DNA of 64,000 nucleotides from Diplocloster modestus (GTDB lineage Bacteria > Bacillota > Clostridia > Lachnospirales > Lachnospiraceae), in NCBI RefSeq assembly GCF_019042245.1, contig NZ_JAHQCX010000008.1, forward strand, positions 1-64,000, in the 5' to 3' direction. Positions 1 through 9,453 of this stretch are shown here, piece by piece; position 1 is the first letter of the stretch, and the number at the start of each line of letters is the position of its first letter. A program made the position numbers and the translations under genes. Below the pieces are notes generated by a model. The model ran no database searches, was not told the origin of the DNA, and saw only the letters and a program-made list of their open reading frames with translations.

Positions 1-14
1 TATGTTCCCCGGTC

Positions 15-72
15 GATTTGTACCTGTCCCCAACTGATTTGTACCTGTCCCGGATTGATTTGGACATGTCCC
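15..72. repeat. Three tandem 21-bp imperfect repeats
   Basis: The unit GATTTGTACCTGTCCC recurs at 15-30, 36-51 and 57-72 with an exact 21-base period; the third copy is diverged (GG and AT changes). Read on the minus strand the units contain GGGACAGGTAC, resembling the GGGGACAGG motif inside the long palindrome near 57 kb. It lies just beyond the stop of the BFD-like gene. No coding potential is seen. Confidence 0.85.
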
Positions 73-75
73 CTT

Positions 76-264
76 TTAACTTTCCTGCTCCTTCAGCAAT
101 TCTTCCACCACATTCCTGGCGTATTCCTCACAGGAGCCGCAGGCTGTAGACACATTCGTAATTTCCTGTACCTCGTCAAAGGAGCCGGCTCCATTTTCGA
201 TCGCTTCTTTCAGATCGCCGATGGTAACCCCATAGCAGGTACAAACTGTTTTATTCATATCCAT
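76..264 (-). CDS. BFD-like [2Fe-2S]-binding protein
   Basis: A 62-residue protein with the four-cysteine pattern of the bacterioferritin-associated ferredoxin (BFD-like) domain: C8-x-C10 near the start and C42-x2-C45 later, which bind a [2Fe-2S] cluster in this family. Such small proteins act as electron carriers or as iron-sulfur modules of dehydrogenases; the partner here is unknown. The start was chosen at 264 because AGGAGG at 273-278 sits eight bases upstream; a longer reading to 297 lacks a comparable site. It lies about 50 bases downstream of the lactonase gene on the same strand, so the two may be co-transcribed. Fold assignment is good, role is open. Confidence 0.85.
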   Translation of the reverse strand: MDMNKTVCTCYGVTIGDLKEAIENGAGSFDEVQEITNVSTACGSCEEYARNVVEELLKEQES

Positions 265-314
265 AAGTATCGCCTCCTGCTTCCATTGTTCCCACAAGCA
301 GGAAAATGATACTG

Positions 315-1370
315 CTATTCTCCGATTTTTGAAATCAAAACACAGTTTGGCGTATCCACCTTTACTTCCTTCCCGTTCATCACCAGCGTCCCCTGTTCGT
401 AATCCACTGTAAAGAAAGTGATGGAGTCCGATTCATGATTCAAAGAGATCAGGTGCCGTCCGTCCGGGAAAATAGCAATGTCCTTGGGATAGTCCCCGCT
501 GATCGGGAGGATACAGATCTTTTCCAGCTCTCCGGTCTCATGATTCACCTTATACATCCCCACACTATCGTCACCCGCATTGGAACAGATCAGATAGTTC
601 CCGTCCGGTGAAAACCGCAGGGCGCAGGCCGCGCTGCCGCGCTCGTATTTTTTATTTAACGTGGAGATCGTCTGAATCAGCTCGAACTTCGGGCTCTTGC
701 CTGTTCCGTTGTATGTATAGACGTTAATATAATTCTTAAGCTCACAGATCAAATAAGCGAACCGTCCGTCCGGGCTGAACAGCAGCCGGGTAGGCGCGCT
801 TTCTAACTCACAGCGCAGAATGTCAATCAGTTTGATCCGCCCTGTGTTATGGTCCAGCTTATATAGTTTCACCTGATCCACTCCCAGGTCCACCGCGCAC
901 AGATATTTTTCATCCGGAGTCATGGCAACGCAGTTCACATGAGGCCTGAAGTTCCGCTCCGCCAGCCCGCCAAGGCCCTGATGGAAAATACCATCCGCGA
1001 TATCGCCTACGCTGCCGTCTTCATTTAAATGCAGCACCGATACCCGGCCGTCGTGATATCCGGCCACAAACAGGAAGCGGTCTTTTTGATCGGTGGCCAG
1101 GAAACAGCCCCGCATGCCCCCGGTTACTGCATTATTAATCGGTTCCAGATCCCCGTCCGGCAGGATTTTAAATGCTTCCACGCCTTCATCCGCGATAGAG
1201 TACAGATACTTTCCATTATGAGATTTTATAACATAGGAAGAATTGTTGATCGGAATCACTTTACGCTCCGTCATTCTGCCGGCTTCCACATCCAGATCAT
1301 ACAGATGGATGCCGATACTGCTTCCGTGCGTGTAGGTACCCACATATGCCACATATTTATCTTTCTTCAT
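315..1370 (-). CDS. Lactonase family protein (6-phosphogluconolactonase-like beta-propeller)
   Basis: A 351-residue protein of the lactonase / YbhE-type seven-bladed beta-propeller family. The opening YVAYVGTYT and the repeated blade motif SPDGRFAY / SPDGNYLI / FPDGRHLI, ending in SLNHESDSI, are typical. Members such as E. coli Pgl hydrolyse 6-phosphogluconolactone, but many Firmicutes homologues have unknown lactone substrates. There is no signal peptide, so it should be cytoplasmic. A GAGGAGG site lies just upstream of the ATG. It is divergent from the HTH-cupin / polyamine operon and shares its upstream region. Confidence 0.88.
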   Translation of the reverse strand: MKKDKYVAYVGTYTHGSSIGIHLYDLDVEAGRMTERKVIPINNSSYVIKSHNGKYLYSIADEGVEAFKILPDGDLEPINNAVTGGMRGCFLATDQKDRFLFVAGYHDGRVSVLHLNEDGSVGDIADGIFHQGLGGLAERNFRPHVNCVAMTPDEKYLCAVDLGVDQVKLYKLDHNTGRIKLIDILRCELESAPTRLLFSPDGRFAYLICELKNYINVYTYNGTGKSPKFELIQTISTLNKKYERGSAACALRFSPDGNYLICSNAGDDSVGMYKVNHETGELEKICILPISGDYPKDIAIFPDGRHLISLNHESDSITFFTVDYEQGTLVMNGKEVKVDTPNCVLISKIGE

Positions 1371-1493
1371 ATTTTATGTCCTCCTCTTATGGCTTGACTA
1401 CAAAATAATCTCTCAATCTTCTACATATTTTACCACAGAAATTTCGAAAAGAATAGGGAAATTTGATCCGTAGAAAATTGACGAAAATTTTGA

Positions 1494-1521
1494 TTGACAG
1501 TGGTATAAAAACGTGTATAAT
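1494..1521 (+). promoter_or_regulatory. Sigma-A-type promoter for the HTH-cupin/pot operon
   Basis: TTGACA at 1494-1499 and TATAAT at 1516-1521 with a 16-base spacer form a near-consensus promoter facing the regulator gene. A small hairpin (ATGCT...AGCAT, about 1529-1544) follows in the leader and may be an operator or RNA structure. Confidence 0.8.
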
Positions 1522-1599
1522 GATATCTGATGCTGCGTTTAGCATTTGTAAACTTTTTGTTTATATTTACTGTTTTTCCACAGAAAAAGGAGTATGGTC

Positions 1600-2139
1600 A
1601 TGGAGATCGGAAATAAGTTAAAAGAACTGCGGATCGGTAAGGGCTTAACCCAGGAAGAACTGGCGGACAGAGCGGAGTTATCGAAGGGCTTTATCTCCCA
1701 GATCGAGCGGGATCTGACTTCCCCTTCCATCGCCACACTGGTTGATATTCTGCAGTGCCTTGGCACGGATTTAAAGGATTTCTTTAATGATACCGCAGAT
1801 GAGCAGGTGGTCTTTCACGATGCGGACTATTTTGAAAAAACAGATCCCGAACTTCTCAATAAGATCGAGTGGATCATACCGAATGCTCAGAAAAATATCA
1901 TGGAACCCATACGCCTGACTCTTAAGCCCGGCGGCTCCACTTACCCGGATAATCCCCACGAGGGGGAGGAATTCGGATATGTTCTTCAGGGCAGCATAAC
2001 GATCCACATCGGAAATAAAAAATATAAAGCCAAAAAAGGGGAATCCTTTTATTATATTCCCAGCTCCAAACATTACATCACTGCCAGCCCGAAAACCGGG
2101 GCCATTATTCTCTGGGTCAGTTCGCCGCCCAGTTTCTAA
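1600..2139 (+). CDS. HTH-cupin transcriptional regulator (PuuR-like) of the pot operon
   Basis: A 179-residue regulator. The N-terminal XRE-type helix-turn-helix (residues 1-65, LKELRIGKGLTQEELADRA then LSKGFISQIERDLTSPS) is followed by a C-terminal cupin (PHEGEEFGYVLQGSITIHIG). This fusion is typical of small-molecule-sensing regulators such as PuuR, which respond to polyamines. It sits 15 bases before potA, so it very likely controls the polyamine transporter. The start at 1600 is preferred because GGAG lies seven bases upstream; the ATG at 1594 would be only one base away. Confidence 0.88.
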   Translation: MEIGNKLKELRIGKGLTQEELADRAELSKGFISQIERDLTSPSIATLVDILQCLGTDLKDFFNDTADEQVVFHDADYFEKTDPELLNKIEWIIPNAQKNIMEPIRLTLKPGGSTYPDNPHEGEEFGYVLQGSITIHIGNKKYKAKKGESFYYIPSSKHYITASPKTGAIILWVSSPPSF

Positions 2140-2154
2140 CACAGGAGGATCGAT

Positions 2155-3228
2155 ATGAGTCATAAATTGATTGATTTGCAGGGTATTACGAAGACATTTG
2201 ATAAAGAGATCGTGTTGGATGATCTGAACCTGTATATACGGGAAAATGAATTTCTGACCTTATTGGGGCCCAGCGGCTGCGGAAAGACGACTACCCTTCG
2301 GATTCTGGGGGGCTTTGAGACTCCCGATAAGGGACAGGTGCTTTTCAACGGAACGGATATTACGAATCTTCCCCCTAACAAACGCCAGTTAAATACCGTA
2401 TTTCAGAAATACGCGCTCTTCACCCACATGAGTATCGCAGAAAATATTGCATTCGGATTGAAGATAAAGAAAAAAAGTAAAGACTACATCATGGATAAAA
2501 TCAAGTATGCCCTGAAGCTTGTGAATCTGCAGGGATTCGAGAACCGTTATCCGGATTCCTTAAGCGGCGGTCAGCAGCAGCGTGTCGCCATCGCCCGTGC
2601 CATCGTCAATGAGCCGAAGGTACTGCTTTTAGATGAACCGCTGGGTGCATTGGATCTGAAGCTGCGTCAGGATATGCAGTATGAGCTGATCCGCCTTAAG
2701 AATGAACTGGGTATTACCTTTATCTATGTCACCCATGATCAGGAGGAAGCCCTCACGATGTCCGACACCATCGTCGTCATGAATCAGGGCTACATCCAGC
2801 AGATCGGAACGCCTGAGGATATCTACAATGAACCGCAGAACGCCTTTGTGGCGGACTTCATCGGAGACAGTAATATTATCGATTCCTTGATGATAGAAGA
2901 CCGGCTGGTGGAAATACTGGGCACCCGTTTTGCCTGCGTGGATGAGGGCTTTGGCAATCATAAGCCGGTGGATGTCGTCATCCGTCCGGAGGATATCTGC
3001 CTGGTCAAACCGGAAGAAGGTACGATACAGGGAGTCGTCTCCAATGTGATATTTAAAGGCGTGCATTATGAAATGGAAGTGGAAGCCTCCGGTTATACCT
3101 GGCTGGTACATAGCACCGGGATGTATCCGGTGGGCACCAATGTAGGAATCAGTGTGGATCCATTTAACATCCAGATCATGAATAAGCCTGAATCAGAGGA
3201 TGAGGAGGCCGTAGCTGCAGATGCGTAA
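2155..3228 (+). CDS. potA: Spermidine/putrescine ABC transporter ATP-binding protein
   Basis: A 357-residue ABC ATPase that powers polyamine import. Walker [10 protein letters not shown] is at residues 38-46, the signature is [14 protein letters not shown], Walker B is VLLLDEP, and the switch histidine is in [10 protein letters not shown]-terminal TOBE-like domain with [11 protein letters not shown] follows. It is the first transport gene of a tight regulator-potABCD operon; its end overlaps potB by eight bases. A good GGAGG lies before the ATG. Family and substrate class are well supported by the four-gene set, although spermidine versus putrescine preference cannot be read. Confidence 0.95.
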   Translation: MSHKLIDLQGITKTFDKEIVLDDLNLYIRENEFLTLLGPSGCGKTTTLRILGGFETPDKGQVLFNGTDITNLPPNKRQLNTVFQKYALFTHMSIAENIAFGLKIKKKSKDYIMDKIKYALKLVNLQGFENRYPDSLSGGQQQRVAIARAIVNEPKVLLLDEPLGALDLKLRQDMQYELIRLKNELGITFIYVTHDQEEALTMSDTIVVMNQGYIQQIGTPEDIYNEPQNAFVADFIGDSNIIDSLMIEDRLVEILGTRFACVDEGFGNHKPVDVVIRPEDICLVKPEEGTIQGVVSNVIFKGVHYEMEVEASGYTWLVHSTGMYPVGTNVGISVDPFNIQIMNKPESEDEEAVAADA

Positions 3229-4033
3229 AAAATTAATTGCCGGCCCTTACATGCTCTGGGCCATAGCCTTTATTCTGATCCCCCTGGCCATGGTATTCTA
3301 TTACGGCCTGACGGATAAAAACGGCAGTTTCACCCTGTCCAATATAGCATCGATCTCTTCGCCGGAGGCGTTAAAATCCCTGGTGCTGGCGTTAGGCCTG
3401 TCCCTGCTCAGCACGGTGATCTGTTTGATTCTGGCCTATCCGCTGGCCATGATTTTAAATAACCTGAAGGTAAACCAGAACAGCTTTATCGTGCTGATTT
3501 TCATCCTTCCCATGTGGATGAATTTTCTGCTGCGCACCATGGCCTGGCAGACACTGCTGGAGAAAACCGGCGTGATCAACCAGCTGCTCGGTCTGCTTCA
3601 TCTGCCTTCGTTAAATATTATCAATACGCCCACGGCGATCGTTCTGGGTATGGTATATAATTTCCTCCCCTTTATGGTTCTGCCCATTTATAACGTACTG
3701 GTCAAGATCGATCCCAATGTGGTCCACGCGGCCAGGGATCTGGGCGCTAACGGCTTCACCACGTTTGTGAAGATCATCTTCCCGCTGAGCCTTCCCGGTG
3801 TGATCAGCGGCATTACCATGGTGTTCGTCCCCTCGCTCACCACATTCGTCATCTCCGATCTGCTGGGCGGAGGCAAGATCCTGCTGATCGGAAATGTCAT
3901 TGAGCAGGAATTCAAGCAGGTCAACAACTGGCATGTGGGCAGCGGTCTGTCCATCGTCCTGATGATCTTTATCATCATCAGCATGTTTATTACGAATAAG
4001 TACGACCGGGATGGAGAGGGGGCCGTATTATAA
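3221..4033 (+). CDS. potB: Spermidine/putrescine ABC transporter permease
   Basis: A 270-residue inner-membrane permease with about six hydrophobic segments and the EAA loop [23 protein letters not shown] that docks onto PotA. The start overlaps the end of potA by eight bases and its stop overlaps the ATG of potC by one base (TAATG), so translation is coupled. It forms the channel with PotC. Confidence 0.95.
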   Translation: MRKKLIAGPYMLWAIAFILIPLAMVFYYGLTDKNGSFTLSNIASISSPEALKSLVLALGLSLLSTVICLILAYPLAMILNNLKVNQNSFIVLIFILPMWMNFLLRTMAWQTLLEKTGVINQLLGLLHLPSLNIINTPTAIVLGMVYNFLPFMVLPIYNVLVKIDPNVVHAARDLGANGFTTFVKIIFPLSLPGVISGITMVFVPSLTTFVISDLLGGGKILLIGNVIEQEFKQVNNWHVGSGLSIVLMIFIIISMFITNKYDRDGEGAVL

Positions 4034-4815
4034 TGAAGAAAACCGCACAGCGGATCTATCTGACGCTCGTCTTTGTGTTTTTGTACGCTCCTATCGTCAC
4101 GTTGATGGTGCTGTCCTTTAACGGCTCCAAATTCCGAACTAAATGGGGCGGCTTCTCCACTAAATGGTATGTACAGCTGTTTCAGAATGAACAGATCATG
4201 GCCGCTCTGTATAATACGCTGGCCATCGGCCTTTTATCGGCCCTGTTCGCCACGATACTGGGCACTGCCGCCTGCATCGGAATTCACGCCATGAAGAAGA
4301 AAAGCCGGATGGTTTGGATGGGAATTACCAACATCCCCATGCTGAATGCCGAGATTGTAACCGGTATCTCCCTGATGCTTTTGTTTATCGCCTTTGGGGT
4401 TAACTTTGGTTTTATGACCATTTTGCTGGGACATATTACTTTTAATATACCTTATGTGATTTTAAGTGTCATGCCGAAGTTAAAGCAGACAGACAAAGCT
4501 ACCTATGAGGCAGCCATGGATCTGGGCGCTTCCCCGCTGAAAGCGTTTTTCAGGGTGGTATTCCCGGATATCCTGCCGGGAGTGCTCTCCGGATTTCTTT
4601 TGTCCTTTACCATGTCGTTGGACGACTTTGTCATCACCCATTTTGTAAAGGGCGCCGGTGTGGATACCCTGTCCACGAAGATCTATACCGAGGTCCGGAA
4701 AGGTATCAAGCCTGAAATGTATGCTCTGTCTACGATTATGTTTATTTCGGTACTGCTGCTGTTGCTCATCATCAACCGGCCGTCCCGTAAAAAGGCACAA
4801 AAATCTGCAGTTTAA
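4033..4815 (+). CDS. potC: Spermidine/putrescine ABC transporter permease
   Basis: A 260-residue second permease of the polyamine importer. It has about six membrane helices and the EAA loop AAMDLGASPLKAFFRVVFPDILPG. The motif SLDDFVITHFVKG near residue 195 is characteristic of PotC. It begins on the last base of the potB stop codon and is followed 14 bases later by potD. Confidence 0.95.
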   Translation: MKKTAQRIYLTLVFVFLYAPIVTLMVLSFNGSKFRTKWGGFSTKWYVQLFQNEQIMAALYNTLAIGLLSALFATILGTAACIGIHAMKKKSRMVWMGITNIPMLNAEIVTGISLMLLFIAFGVNFGFMTILLGHITFNIPYVILSVMPKLKQTDKATYEAAMDLGASPLKAFFRVVFPDILPGVLSGFLLSFTMSLDDFVITHFVKGAGVDTLSTKIYTEVRKGIKPEMYALSTIMFISVLLLLLIINRPSRKKAQKSAV

Positions 4816-4829
4816 GAGGAGGACTATCT

Positions 4830-5900
4830 ATGAAAAAAGTATTGACCGCCATTCTGGTAATGGCTCTGATCCCCGGCATCCTGGCCGGCTGCGGCAGCAA
4901 ATCCGAGGGATCCAATGGGAAAGTTGTCGTATATAACTGGGGGGAATATATGGACCCCGATGTGCTTACACTGTTCGAAGAAGAGACCGGAATCAAGGTC
5001 GTCTACGATGAGTTTGAAACCAATGAAATCATGTATCCGAAAGTGGAAGCCGGTGCTGTATCCTATGATCTGGTCTGTCCCTCCGATTACATGATCCAGA
5101 AGATGTTAGATAATGACCTGCTGGCTGAACTGGATTTTGACAATATGCCGAACACGAAAAATATCGGAAGCATGTTCATGGAGAAATCAAAGGAATTTGA
5201 TCCGGAGAATAAATACTCTGTCCCCTATATGTGGGGTACTGTGGGAATTCTCTACAATAAGACCATGGTGTCTGATCCGGTGGACAGCTGGGATATCCTT
5301 TGGGATGCGAAATATAAGGATAATATCCTGATGCAGAACAGTGTGCGGGATGCCTTCATGGTGGCGCTCTCTCGCCTGGGCTACTCCATCAACTCCACAG
5401 ACGAGGCCGAGCTGCAGGAGGCCAAACAGACACTGATCGATCAGAAACCTCTGGTTCAGGCCTATGTCATCGATCAGGTACGGGATAAGATGATCGGCGG
5501 CGAGGCTGCCCTGGGCGTGATTTATTCCGGGGAAGCGCTGGTATGCCAGCAGCAGAATCCCGATCTGGATTACGTGGTTCCCAAGGAAGGTTCCAACATC
5601 TGGATCGATTCCTGGGTCATACCGAAAAATGCCGAAAATAAGGAAAACGCGGAAAAGTTCCTGGATTTCCTCTGCCGTCCTGATATCGCAGCCAAGAACT
5701 TTGAATATATCACCTACTATTCTCCTGTGGAGGGCGTGAAGGAATATGTGGAGGACGAATATCTGTTAAACAGTCCGCTTGCCTTCCCCGATCCGGAACA
5801 GTATACAAATTGCAATACGTTCCACTACCTGGGTGAGGAAGCCGATGAGTATTATAACGAGATCTGGCGTGAGGTGCAGGCCGCCGGGACTTCTGAGTAG
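4830..5900 (+). CDS. potD: Polyamine-binding lipoprotein
   Basis: A 356-residue extracellular solute-binding lipoprotein. A signal peptide ends in the lipobox LAGC with the lipidated cysteine at residue 21. The mature part starts VVVYNWGEYMDPDVL, the classic PotD/PotF opening, and continues with SDYMIQKM and the late motif WIDSWVIPKNAENKENAEKF. It captures polyamine outside the cell and delivers it to PotBC. It is the last gene of the operon and is followed by a GC-rich hairpin. Confidence 0.95.
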   Translation: MKKVLTAILVMALIPGILAGCGSKSEGSNGKVVVYNWGEYMDPDVLTLFEEETGIKVVYDEFETNEIMYPKVEAGAVSYDLVCPSDYMIQKMLDNDLLAELDFDNMPNTKNIGSMFMEKSKEFDPENKYSVPYMWGTVGILYNKTMVSDPVDSWDILWDAKYKDNILMQNSVRDAFMVALSRLGYSINSTDEAELQEAKQTLIDQKPLVQAYVIDQVRDKMIGGEAALGVIYSGEALVCQQQNPDLDYVVPKEGSNIWIDSWVIPKNAENKENAEKFLDFLCRPDIAAKNFEYITYYSPVEGVKEYVEDEYLLNSPLAFPDPEQYTNCNTFHYLGEEADEYYNEIWREVQAAGTSE

Positions 5901-5914
5901 CTGGTTTCTATCCG

Positions 5915-5942
5915 GGGCCGGGCCTTAAAGGTCCCGGCCCTG
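5915..5942. terminator. GC-rich bidirectional terminator-like hairpin
   Basis: GGGCCGGG at 5915-5922 pairs with CCCGGCCC at 5933-5940 around a short AT-containing loop. It lies between the convergent potD and Gfo/Idh genes. The downstream T-run is weak, so efficiency is uncertain. Confidence 0.6.
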
Positions 5943-5949
5943 TGTTAAT

Positions 5950-6930
5950 CTATGCAAATAATGTCCCATAGCCGGCAGCCTCTAATATTTGTTCTGTAAC
6001 CCGGGCCACCTTCATGGAAAAAGCGTGGCTCACAAGCGGGTCTTCTCCCTCTAATATGCATCTGCCAAACTGTTCGATTTCCAGCTTATAATTATCGGGG
6101 ACATCAAATTTATAGGTATCCGTTCCCGATTCCGTATGAATCATATAGCTTAAACGACCGCTGGAATTAAAGGGGACCGGAGCCTCCAGTGTTCCTTTAC
6201 TACCGTGAATAAAATAGCGGGAAACTTCCTGGGGGGAACAAAATCCCATCGTCATACCGGCTCTTTTTCCATCTGGAAATTTTAAGACCGCACTGGTGAG
6301 CAGATCGATCCCCTGGGCTGTAAATTCCGAAACAGCCCCAACGCTGTATGGCATCTCCCCTAGCAGGGCGAGTACCAGGCTTGTATTATAACAGCCCACG
6401 TCATAGCTGGCCCCTCCAAGCGTCTCTTTATTTACCCGGATATTATCAGCCGCGGGTGTTGGAATCAGATAGGTGGTCTCCATATATTCCGGTTTTCCGA
6501 TACATCCTGCATCCAGGGCTTCTTTTATTGATTTTATTATCGGAGTATGCAGATAGGCAAACGCTTCCATAAAACAAACCCCGGCCTTGTAACAGGCCTC
6601 TATCATTTCTTTCGTATCCTGCGGATTACCGGACAACGGTTTCTCACATAAAATATGTTTTCCACGGGCCGCCGCCTTAAGCACCCATTCTTTATGAAGG
6701 GAATTCGGGAGTGAAATATACACAGCCTCCACCTGATCATCTTCCAGGAGCTCCTCATAGTTTAAACAGGCTTTTTCAAAACCAAACTTTTGCAGGAACG
6801 CTTCCGTTTTTTCCGGGGACCTTCCAGCAACTGCATAGAGAGAAGCGTTTTCTGCCTTCTGCATAGCTGGAACAGTATGATTATTGGCAATATTGGATGT
6901 TCCAAGGACACCCCATCTGACTTTTTTCAT
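5950..6930 (-). CDS. Gfo/Idh/MocA family oxidoreductase
   Basis: A 326-residue NAD(P)-dependent dehydrogenase. The Rossmann start is VRWGVLGTSNIANNHTVPAM and the conserved CEKPLSGN (EKP motif, catalytic lysine) is near residue 95. Family members oxidise or reduce sugars and inositols such as 1,5-anhydro-fructose or D-xylose. It is the last gene of the five-gene minus-strand sugar operon, 22 bases after the FGGY kinase. The start at 6930 has AGAGGA about seven bases upstream; an ATG six codons earlier has no such site. The substrate is probably related to the sugar imported by the divergent ABC system, an inference. Confidence 0.85.
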   Translation of the reverse strand: MKKVRWGVLGTSNIANNHTVPAMQKAENASLYAVAGRSPEKTEAFLQKFGFEKACLNYEELLEDDQVEAVYISLPNSLHKEWVLKAAARGKHILCEKPLSGNPQDTKEMIEACYKAGVCFMEAFAYLHTPIIKSIKEALDAGCIGKPEYMETTYLIPTPAADNIRVNKETLGGASYDVGCYNTSLVLALLGEMPYSVGAVSEFTAQGIDLLTSAVLKFPDGKRAGMTMGFCSPQEVSRYFIHGSKGTLEAPVPFNSSGRLSYMIHTESGTDTYKFDVPDNYKLEIEQFGRCILEGEDPLVSHAFSMKVARVTEQILEAAGYGTLFA

Positions 6931-6952
6931 AATGGATCCTCTTTTCATTTTA

Positions 6953-8428
6953 CTATTTGGATATTAGTTCTACAAATTTTTTATATTGTTCCTCACAGGC
7001 CTCAGCTTCCGCTTCCCGCGGATAAAATACGACGGCCGGGCAGGTCTCCTTTACCAGACTGCGGCCCTCCTCTATGGATTTAATTTGTCCATGGGCAATC
7101 AATTGCACTATGACATTTCCCATAGCCGCCGCATTTTCCGGGCCTGCATAGACAGTTCTGTGGCATATATCCGCGGTAAGCTGATTCAGCAATCGGTTAT
7201 TCGAACCACCGCCCACAATGTGAATATCGCACAAGCTCATCCCAGTGGCCTCCTTAAGCGCCTCTATCGCCCAACGGTACTTAAACGCCAGGCTTTCCAA
7301 TACACAGCGGACAAGCTCTCCGACACCGGAAGGCGCGCTGTTGTACAAGAGCTCACATTTTTTACAGATATGGAGAGGCATATTCCCCGGAGTGAAGAAT
7401 ATTGGGTCATCCGGGTCTATCAGATATTGATATGGCTTAGCCGCCTCCGCTTTTTGGACCATTTCCGGGATCGATATATCCATACCTATCGCGTTATAAT
7501 ACGCCTGCACTTCCTGCAGAATCCACAGTCCCATCACCGACTTCATCAGACGGTGCCTGCCCGGAACCCCTCCCTCATTGGCAAGATTATACCGGCAGGT
7601 GGTTTCATTGATCACCGGTCCGTCCATCTCGATTCCAACCAAAGACCAAGTCCCGCTGCTAATAATGACCGAAGACTCCTCACATGGGGCGCTCACAAAC
7701 GCGGAAGCGGTATCATGTTCACAGACCGTTATTACCGGGAACGGATCTGTATTCCATTCCTCACACAGAGCGTTGGAAAGGTTTCCCACCACTGTCCCGG
7801 GCATCGTAACTGTGGGCAGAAGCCGGTCCGGGATGTGATAGGCATCCAGAATCCGGGGATGAAAACTGCCCGTTTTAAAGTCAAACATTTCACTGACGGA
7901 AGCTATGGTATATTCCGATATCTGACAACCGGTCAGGAAATAAGTCAGCAAATCAGGGATAAAGAGAAGTTTATCCGCATAATCCAGCATAAATCCACTG
8001 TCCTCCAAGCGCATCGCCGCCAAATGCATCAGCGTATTACACGGTGCAATCTGATTTCCGGTTAGAAAATGCCGTTCTCTAGCTGAAAGAATCCGATCGA
8101 TCTCCTGCCGGTGTGTCTGCGTTCTTTTATCCCGATAACAATGTACGCAGCTTAGCAGCTCCCCGCTTTTACTTACAAGCCCGTAATCATTTGAAAAGGT
8201 ATCCAGTCCCATAGAAACCACCGGCTCCGATGACTCCTGAATACACGAACGGATCCCTTTTTCCAGATTGGCATAGATAGATATGATATCCCAATACAGA
8301 TAACCATTCATCTGTATGCAGGAGTTTTGAAATCGGTAAATTTCTTTCAGGTTTAACATGTTATCTTTAAATGAGCCAAGATAGATTTTACCACTGCTGG
8401 CTCCCAGGTCAAAAGCGATCATGTTCAT
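6953..8428 (-). CDS. FGGY-family carbohydrate kinase, rhamnulokinase-like
   Basis: A 491-residue sugar kinase of the FGGY (ribulokinase/glycerol kinase) family. It starts IAFDLGASSGKIYLG, with the rhamnulokinase-type GLDTFSNDYGLV near residue 95, then CEHDTASAF, SSGTWSLVG, LANEGG and SVMGLWILQE, and the late VGGGSNNRLLNQ of the ATP site. Rhamnulokinase phosphorylates L-rhamnulose at C1 before aldol cleavage. A rhaA homologue lies 13 kb away and a class II aldolase lies in this operon, so L-rhamnulose or a similar deoxyketose is the best guess. GAGGAG precedes the ATG. Confidence 0.85.
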   Translation of the reverse strand: MNMIAFDLGASSGKIYLGSFKDNMLNLKEIYRFQNSCIQMNGYLYWDIISIYANLEKGIRSCIQESSEPVVSMGLDTFSNDYGLVSKSGELLSCVHCYRDKRTQTHRQEIDRILSARERHFLTGNQIAPCNTLMHLAAMRLEDSGFMLDYADKLLFIPDLLTYFLTGCQISEYTIASVSEMFDFKTGSFHPRILDAYHIPDRLLPTVTMPGTVVGNLSNALCEEWNTDPFPVITVCEHDTASAFVSAPCEESSVIISSGTWSLVGIEMDGPVINETTCRYNLANEGGVPGRHRLMKSVMGLWILQEVQAYYNAIGMDISIPEMVQKAEAAKPYQYLIDPDDPIFFTPGNMPLHICKKCELLYNSAPSGVGELVRCVLESLAFKYRWAIEALKEATGMSLCDIHIVGGGSNNRLLNQLTADICHRTVYAGPENAAAMGNVIVQLIAHGQIKSIEEGRSLVKETCPAVVFYPREAEAEACEEQYKKFVELISK

Positions 8429-8519
8429 AGTGACTCCTCTCTTGCCCGTTTCACCTCAATCGGCCGCGGGCAGCCGTCACAAAGCTTCCTGCCTGCCCCC
8501 TCTTATTTCGTGGGTATGC

Positions 8520-9299
8520 TCACGAGCCTGCGACATACGTGTGTATCGCGTTTCCTTCCAGATAATCCAATTTTATCCTATCCGTCTTACTGTCCGTAAT
8601 CACATTCTGGATATCAGAAAATTGGCACAAATGCACTGTTCCTGTGCTTGAAAATTTTGTATAATCGGCAAGCACATAATTTTCTTTGGATCGTTCTATC
8701 ATAAATCGTTTGGTATCCACTTCATAGATGCTGTTATCGGTAAATGTTTTGTTCTGTGTCATCCCGGCACAGGATACAAAGGAACGGTTGGGATAATACT
8801 CATTCGCGTTTTTCAGGGTAACGCTTCCATGCATCGAAAAATTACCGGATCTGAAAAGGCCTCCCAGACAAATTACCGTCAGATTATCATTTGTCAGTTT
8901 GGCGATCTCCAACAATGCCTGAGCTGAATTCGTGATAATCGTCACCTTAATATTTCGATTGATATATTTAAATAAATGAATGGCCGTGGAACTATTGTCC
9001 ACAAATACGGTTTCCCCGTCTTGAATGAACTGAGCAGCGAATTTACATATTTGATTTTTTTCCTCATAACGCTGTATCTTTCGCACCGCCACCGGATATT
9101 CAGGATTGGCCTCATTCGTCTCTACCAAAACCGCACCTCCATGGGTACGTTTCAGAATTCCATCCAACTCTAATTCTCTGAGATCCTTGCGGATGGTTTC
9201 CTTGGAAATATCAAACTTCTCAGCAAGAAAATTCACATCCACTTTTCCATGTTTTTCTAAAAAATTCATAATTTCAGATTTTCTTTCAATCGTATACAT
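8520..9299 (-). CDS. DeoR/GlpR family transcriptional regulator
   Basis: A 259-residue repressor. The N-terminal winged HTH (residues 1-60) contains NFLAEKFDISKETIRKDLRELE and the DeoR hallmark ILKRTHGGAV. The C-terminal effector domain resembles sugar-phosphate isomerases and includes VFVDNSSTA and ADYTKF, which bind phosphorylated sugars in this family. It lies inside the catabolic operon, between the aldolase and kinase genes, so it should respond to a pathway sugar phosphate and control this operon and perhaps the divergent ABC importer. Confidence 0.9.
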   Translation of the reverse strand: MYTIERKSEIMNFLEKHGKVDVNFLAEKFDISKETIRKDLRELELDGILKRTHGGAVLVETNEANPEYPVAVRKIQRYEEKNQICKFAAQFIQDGETVFVDNSSTAIHLFKYINRNIKVTIITNSAQALLEIAKLTNDNLTVICLGGLFRSGNFSMHGSVTLKNANEYYPNRSFVSCAGMTQNKTFTDNSIYEVDTKRFMIERSKENYVLADYTKFSSTGTVHLCQFSDIQNVITDSKTDRIKLDYLEGNAIHTYVAGS

Positions 9300-9453
9300 A
9301 TCCGGTATCCCTCCAAATTTGGTTTATCCGCCTGCCCGGGCAGAAGTCTTTTCTTATTATACTATATCTGTGCGGACATGAGTAGTCTAATCCAAATCTT
9401 CCAACGGGATGGCTGTACGGCTTATATTGCAGTACATACCAAGTTTTTTCTCA

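Noticed and set aside
6986..8065. A 359-codon open frame opposite the rhamnulokinase-like gene
   Set aside because: Same reason: antisense shadow of a strongly supported gene.
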